This document shows positions 61,041-64,000 of a stretch of DNA of 64,000 nucleotides, one piece after another (position 1 is the stretch's first letter; every line of letters starts with the position of its first letter). Both the position numbers and the translations under genes were made by a program. The DNA is from Thalassia testudinum (lineage: Eukaryota; Streptophyta; Magnoliopsida; Alismatales; Hydrocharitaceae), in assembly GCA_037157565.1 (NCBI GenBank), contig JAZHRO010000013.1:72781501-72845500 (forward strand). The letters are read 5' to 3'. The notes below the pieces were generated by a model. The model saw nothing but the letters and a program-made list of their open reading frames with translations, was not told the DNA's origin and did no database searches.

Positions 61041-64000
61041 GATTTTTATCATAAGTGGATTGACTAGATTCGTGATTACATCAAATACCCCACTAACACT
61101 TCTCTCATTAATGACACATTGATAGGGCTAATTCCCACTTCTAAGAACTTTGTTAGAAAGACCAATTATCCTCCTCCTCTTCACTCTAGCCATGAATCCC
61201 TTTCCATTTTGCTAGAGATTCAAGTAATGAAAGTCAAAATTGAAATCCCCCAAGTAAGGGGTGGATTTTATATCTCATTTTTCTTGTCGCCGACAACTTC
61301 CACATCTTTGCCAAAGTGAAGTGAAAAACGTCGATTGCCATAAGAAGGATCCTTGACAACTTTGGTACCCTCTTTGGACTCAAACTCAACACAAGCATAA
61401 GTTGAGTCTTCATTTCTAGAGGCACAAAGGGGAAGATAGAACTATGTTTGAGGCTACGCATGCTATAAGGTAATCTTCCATCTCGATACTTGGGCATTAT
61501 GCTCCATGTAAGGCTAGAAAAAAACATCATTTTCAGCCATTGATAGATATAGTCATTCAAAAAATTGAGTCATGAAACTCAAATGTGTAATTCCCTAGAC
61601 AGAGGAGGTGAAAAAGTAATGCAAAAATAATATAGCAATCACATAAATAAGCAATCTCACAAGTACACAATGATTTTTAGGTAAAAACCCAAATCCGATA
61701 AAACCCACTACCTAAACCTCTTGATTTAGGATTTCATGATCTACCTAGTAGATCAAATCTACTAACTGAACTACTTAAAATGAGGGTAATTCAACCCCAA
61801 TACAACCGACACTACTTTATACGAGGGTAGTATACCTCAAACCCCTCCTCTTCACGAGGAGTATTTTGTCTCCCGAGGAATATGGGAATTTGCAAAACGA
61901 ATACCCAAATAAAGATAATTACAATATATCCTATGGAGCCACAAAGTAACTGTAAATCAAACTAGCTTTTATATGCAAAAGGACTTCCCTTAGATGGAAG
62001 TGGTGCGACATGAAGTCGGCAGCGTAACAATGCTCTCGGATGGATGCTAAAGGGCTTGGAGAGCAAGAACTTCTTCTAGATGATTTTCTTCTTCACTTGG
62101 ACACAATATGATGTGGAAGCAGTTTTTTAAGGTGCACTTAGCTTGGGAAGGGTCCTCTATTCATAGAAGTCCTATGAAGGTTTTAAAAGGCATTGGAAGC
62201 CTCTTGTAGCCGTTGGGAATAAGACTTAAGAGAGTGGTCCAAAATCTCACCAAAATTAGGGTCATTTATGATTCTGATAGAGTTATCAGATGTCTAGTTT
62301 TATGGTCAGACATTTGAGTCATCTTCTGATCTAAGGTTCAGTCGTCTGATCTAGAAGGGTGGATGATCTGATCAAGGTTGGATCAAGACAGACATCTAAA
62401 ACTCACTTTTAAGACATCTGGGATACTAACCAGGCATCTAATCCTAAGATGGCTTTCTTCCTATTTTCATAAGATTGAAACAGGGTTCTAGTGTCTTTTG
62501 GGTCAAACGACAGGTCGATCATTTGGCAAAGTCTTTGGACGTCTAGAAAGATAATCCTCTGTGGGAATGGATTTCCCGAGAGGCTTAATGACTAAATTCT
62601 TTGAGAAAAGGTGATTTAGGTCAGATCTTAGTGTAACATCTATTTATCAAATGGCTGGGATGATCTACAGATGTTTGAAAGTGTTATAGAATTAATTATT
62701 AGGTAATCTCTAAGAGTTATCTTCTGACAGTCCAACGGTCCTATTTGTTGGACGTCTGTCGTTGGCATTAGACATCTTCTAAGATGTCTGGACTATTGGC
62801 TGGTCTAAAATCAACGGACATAAAGCACTAAGTCCAGCCTAAGTGTTTGAATGTCTGGATAAAAGGTCAAACATCTTAAAGATCAATATTAGACGTCTAA
62901 GGTCCAGATTGGACATCTAATCAGGCTATGTGAAGCCTATTTTGGTTTTCTGATCTATCTAAGTGTTTGTCTAAGTGTCCTAGTAAGGTGTAAGGCTTCT
63001 TAAGACTAAGGTAGGATACTTTGGGCTCTTTACAATAATTCTAAAGAAAAAGAGCAAAGTATAAATCAAACGAATATATAAACAAATATATCTATCATAT
63101 TCTTCATCTCCTTCCTTTTTTAAGCTCTCACTCCAAGCGAAGCTCCTTCTCCTCCATCAAGCTCCTCCAATCCACCCTAAATGCGAGCTTGAGCTCCTTC
63201 ACACTTGTATCCATTTGCATTATCTTAAAACTTATAAACTCAAATGCAAATATTAAATCATAAGTATTTTGTTATCATTAAAATTAATGATTGTGGTGCC
63301 CTTGCACCAACAGAAGGTTCACTCTAGAATGGGTCGCACCCAATTACTAAAGTGGGCGATGGAGGGTCTGGTGAAGTTCTAGATTGAATACATCATCGTG
63401 TTGAGGCTGGTCTTACATAAAATCATGGAGTTGGAAGCTCACTACTTTTGGGGGCACAAATCCCATCTCCTCAAGGGGCGAGAGGTTTGTCTCCCAAAGG
63501 ATGAGCGAGGGTTCGGACTAGAACACATCCTCAATTTGGAGGAGTCGGCATGTGAAAAATTCAAATGGTTGCTGAATGTGGAAGAGAGGGCCATCTGGGC
63601 CACCTGGATGAAAAAATGATATGACGTAAGAAGCTTTTGTCGTGCACACAAACATCGAGGTGAATCCTATTGCTAGGAGAACATCCTCGCTCATAGATCA
63701 GTGATTGAGGAAATTGTAATCGTAGAGGAGGATGGAGGTGTGTGGAATTGGAGATGACCTAGCCAAGGACTTTGGGAGTGCATCAGAGATAAGAGACCGC
63801 CTCGAGAAGATTTCCATCTTATTTGGGGTCGCACTCATATCCCAAAATGGTCTACTTGTATGCTGCTTGCTTTACATGAGAGGATACTAACTCAAGATAG
63901 CCTCCAAAGCTGGGGGATAGGGGCCAATAACATTTGTGTCCTATACCTAAACGATGAGGAGAACCATGACCATCTCTTCTTCAAGTGCATCTACATTAAG
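61041..64000 (+). mobile_element. LINE 5 (L1-related), 5' truncated, interrupted by a solo LTR, runs off the right edge
   Basis: RT pieces at 61041-61560: TSLINDTLIGLIPTSKNFV and RRILDNFGTLFGLKLNTS. After a 1.7-kb insertion the connection and zf-RVT region resumes at 63313: KIMELEAHYFWGHKSHL, LPKDERGFGLEHI, LLALHERILTQDSLQSWGIG and DHLFFKCIYI at the edge. It diverges from LINEs 1-4. Confidence 0.78.
61586..63312 (-). repeat. Probable solo LTR (1.73 kb, SIRE/Maximus-like copia type)
   Basis: The minus strand begins TGTTGGTGCAAGGGCACC and AATGATAACAAAATAC, and ends CTAGGGAATTACA: TG...CA, with the long-LTR style of SIRE-type copia. It has no coding region and splits LINE 5. Flanks AAATG and GAAGG are not a clean duplication. 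Many AGACGTCT, AGACATCT and CTGATC motifs lie at 62270-62930. Confidence 0.55.

Overview
This is plant nuclear DNA. The transposable-element load (Ty1/copia, Ty3/gypsy, L1-type and RTE-type LINEs, hAT-type DNA elements, short LTR elements of TRIM/LARD type) and one spliced minus-strand gene fit a flowering plant. The very GC-rich first exons against an AT-rich remainder fit a monocot or an early-diverging angiosperm with long introns. I cannot name the species. There are no bacterial features, no CRISPR array, and I saw no rRNA or tRNA gene.

The window is dominated by one host gene on the minus strand. It encodes a plant HRQ1-type (RecQ-like) DNA helicase with an N-terminal ubiquitin-like domain. 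I could place 16 exons with consistent splice phases (735 codons). They start at the ATG at 60623 and run leftwards to 10398, and the gene continues past the left edge. The exons carry the ubiquitin-like fold, Walker A, the DEAH box, motif III and the start of helicase lobe 2. Motifs V and VI and the C-terminal part are not in the window. Twelve introns are 76-240 bp. Four are enormous (about 13.2, 8.8, 24.6 and more than 10.4 kb) and hold most of the transposons.

Layout from left to right. 1-4280: decayed copia element with two small hAT-like insertions. 4990-10205: second copia element with short LTRs and all domains, broken by stops. 10398-11101: exons 16-13. 11102-35684 (intron 12): copia LTR scraps, two short LTR elements (13389-16436), a LINE (about 16.9-22.36 kb) and a gypsy element (about 22.4-35.5 kb). 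The gypsy was itself hit by a minus-strand LINE, a fold-back element and a short LTR element. 35685-37375: exons 12-5. Intron 4: a LINE tail fragment, then a LINE (38.45-45.74 kb) interrupted by a hAT-like element and a 2.5-kb LTR element. 46198-46501: exons 4-3. Intron 2: a 225-bp tandem duplication, a copia remnant with a hAT-like insertion, a 3.9-kb hAT transposon with its transposase, an RTE fragment and a minus-strand LINE. 59734-60623: exons 2-1, preceded by a telo-box and an E2F-type site. 61.04-64.0 kb: another LINE, interrupted by a 1.7-kb solo LTR.

Two things stand out. The first is the helicase gene stretched over at least 50 kb by nested insertions. The second is a set of hAT-like elements with 8-bp target duplications and related termini, each carrying a different palindromic subterminal motif (GGCATGCC, TCGATATCGA, GCCTCGAGGC). 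All assignments are by eye; no database search or alignment was run.
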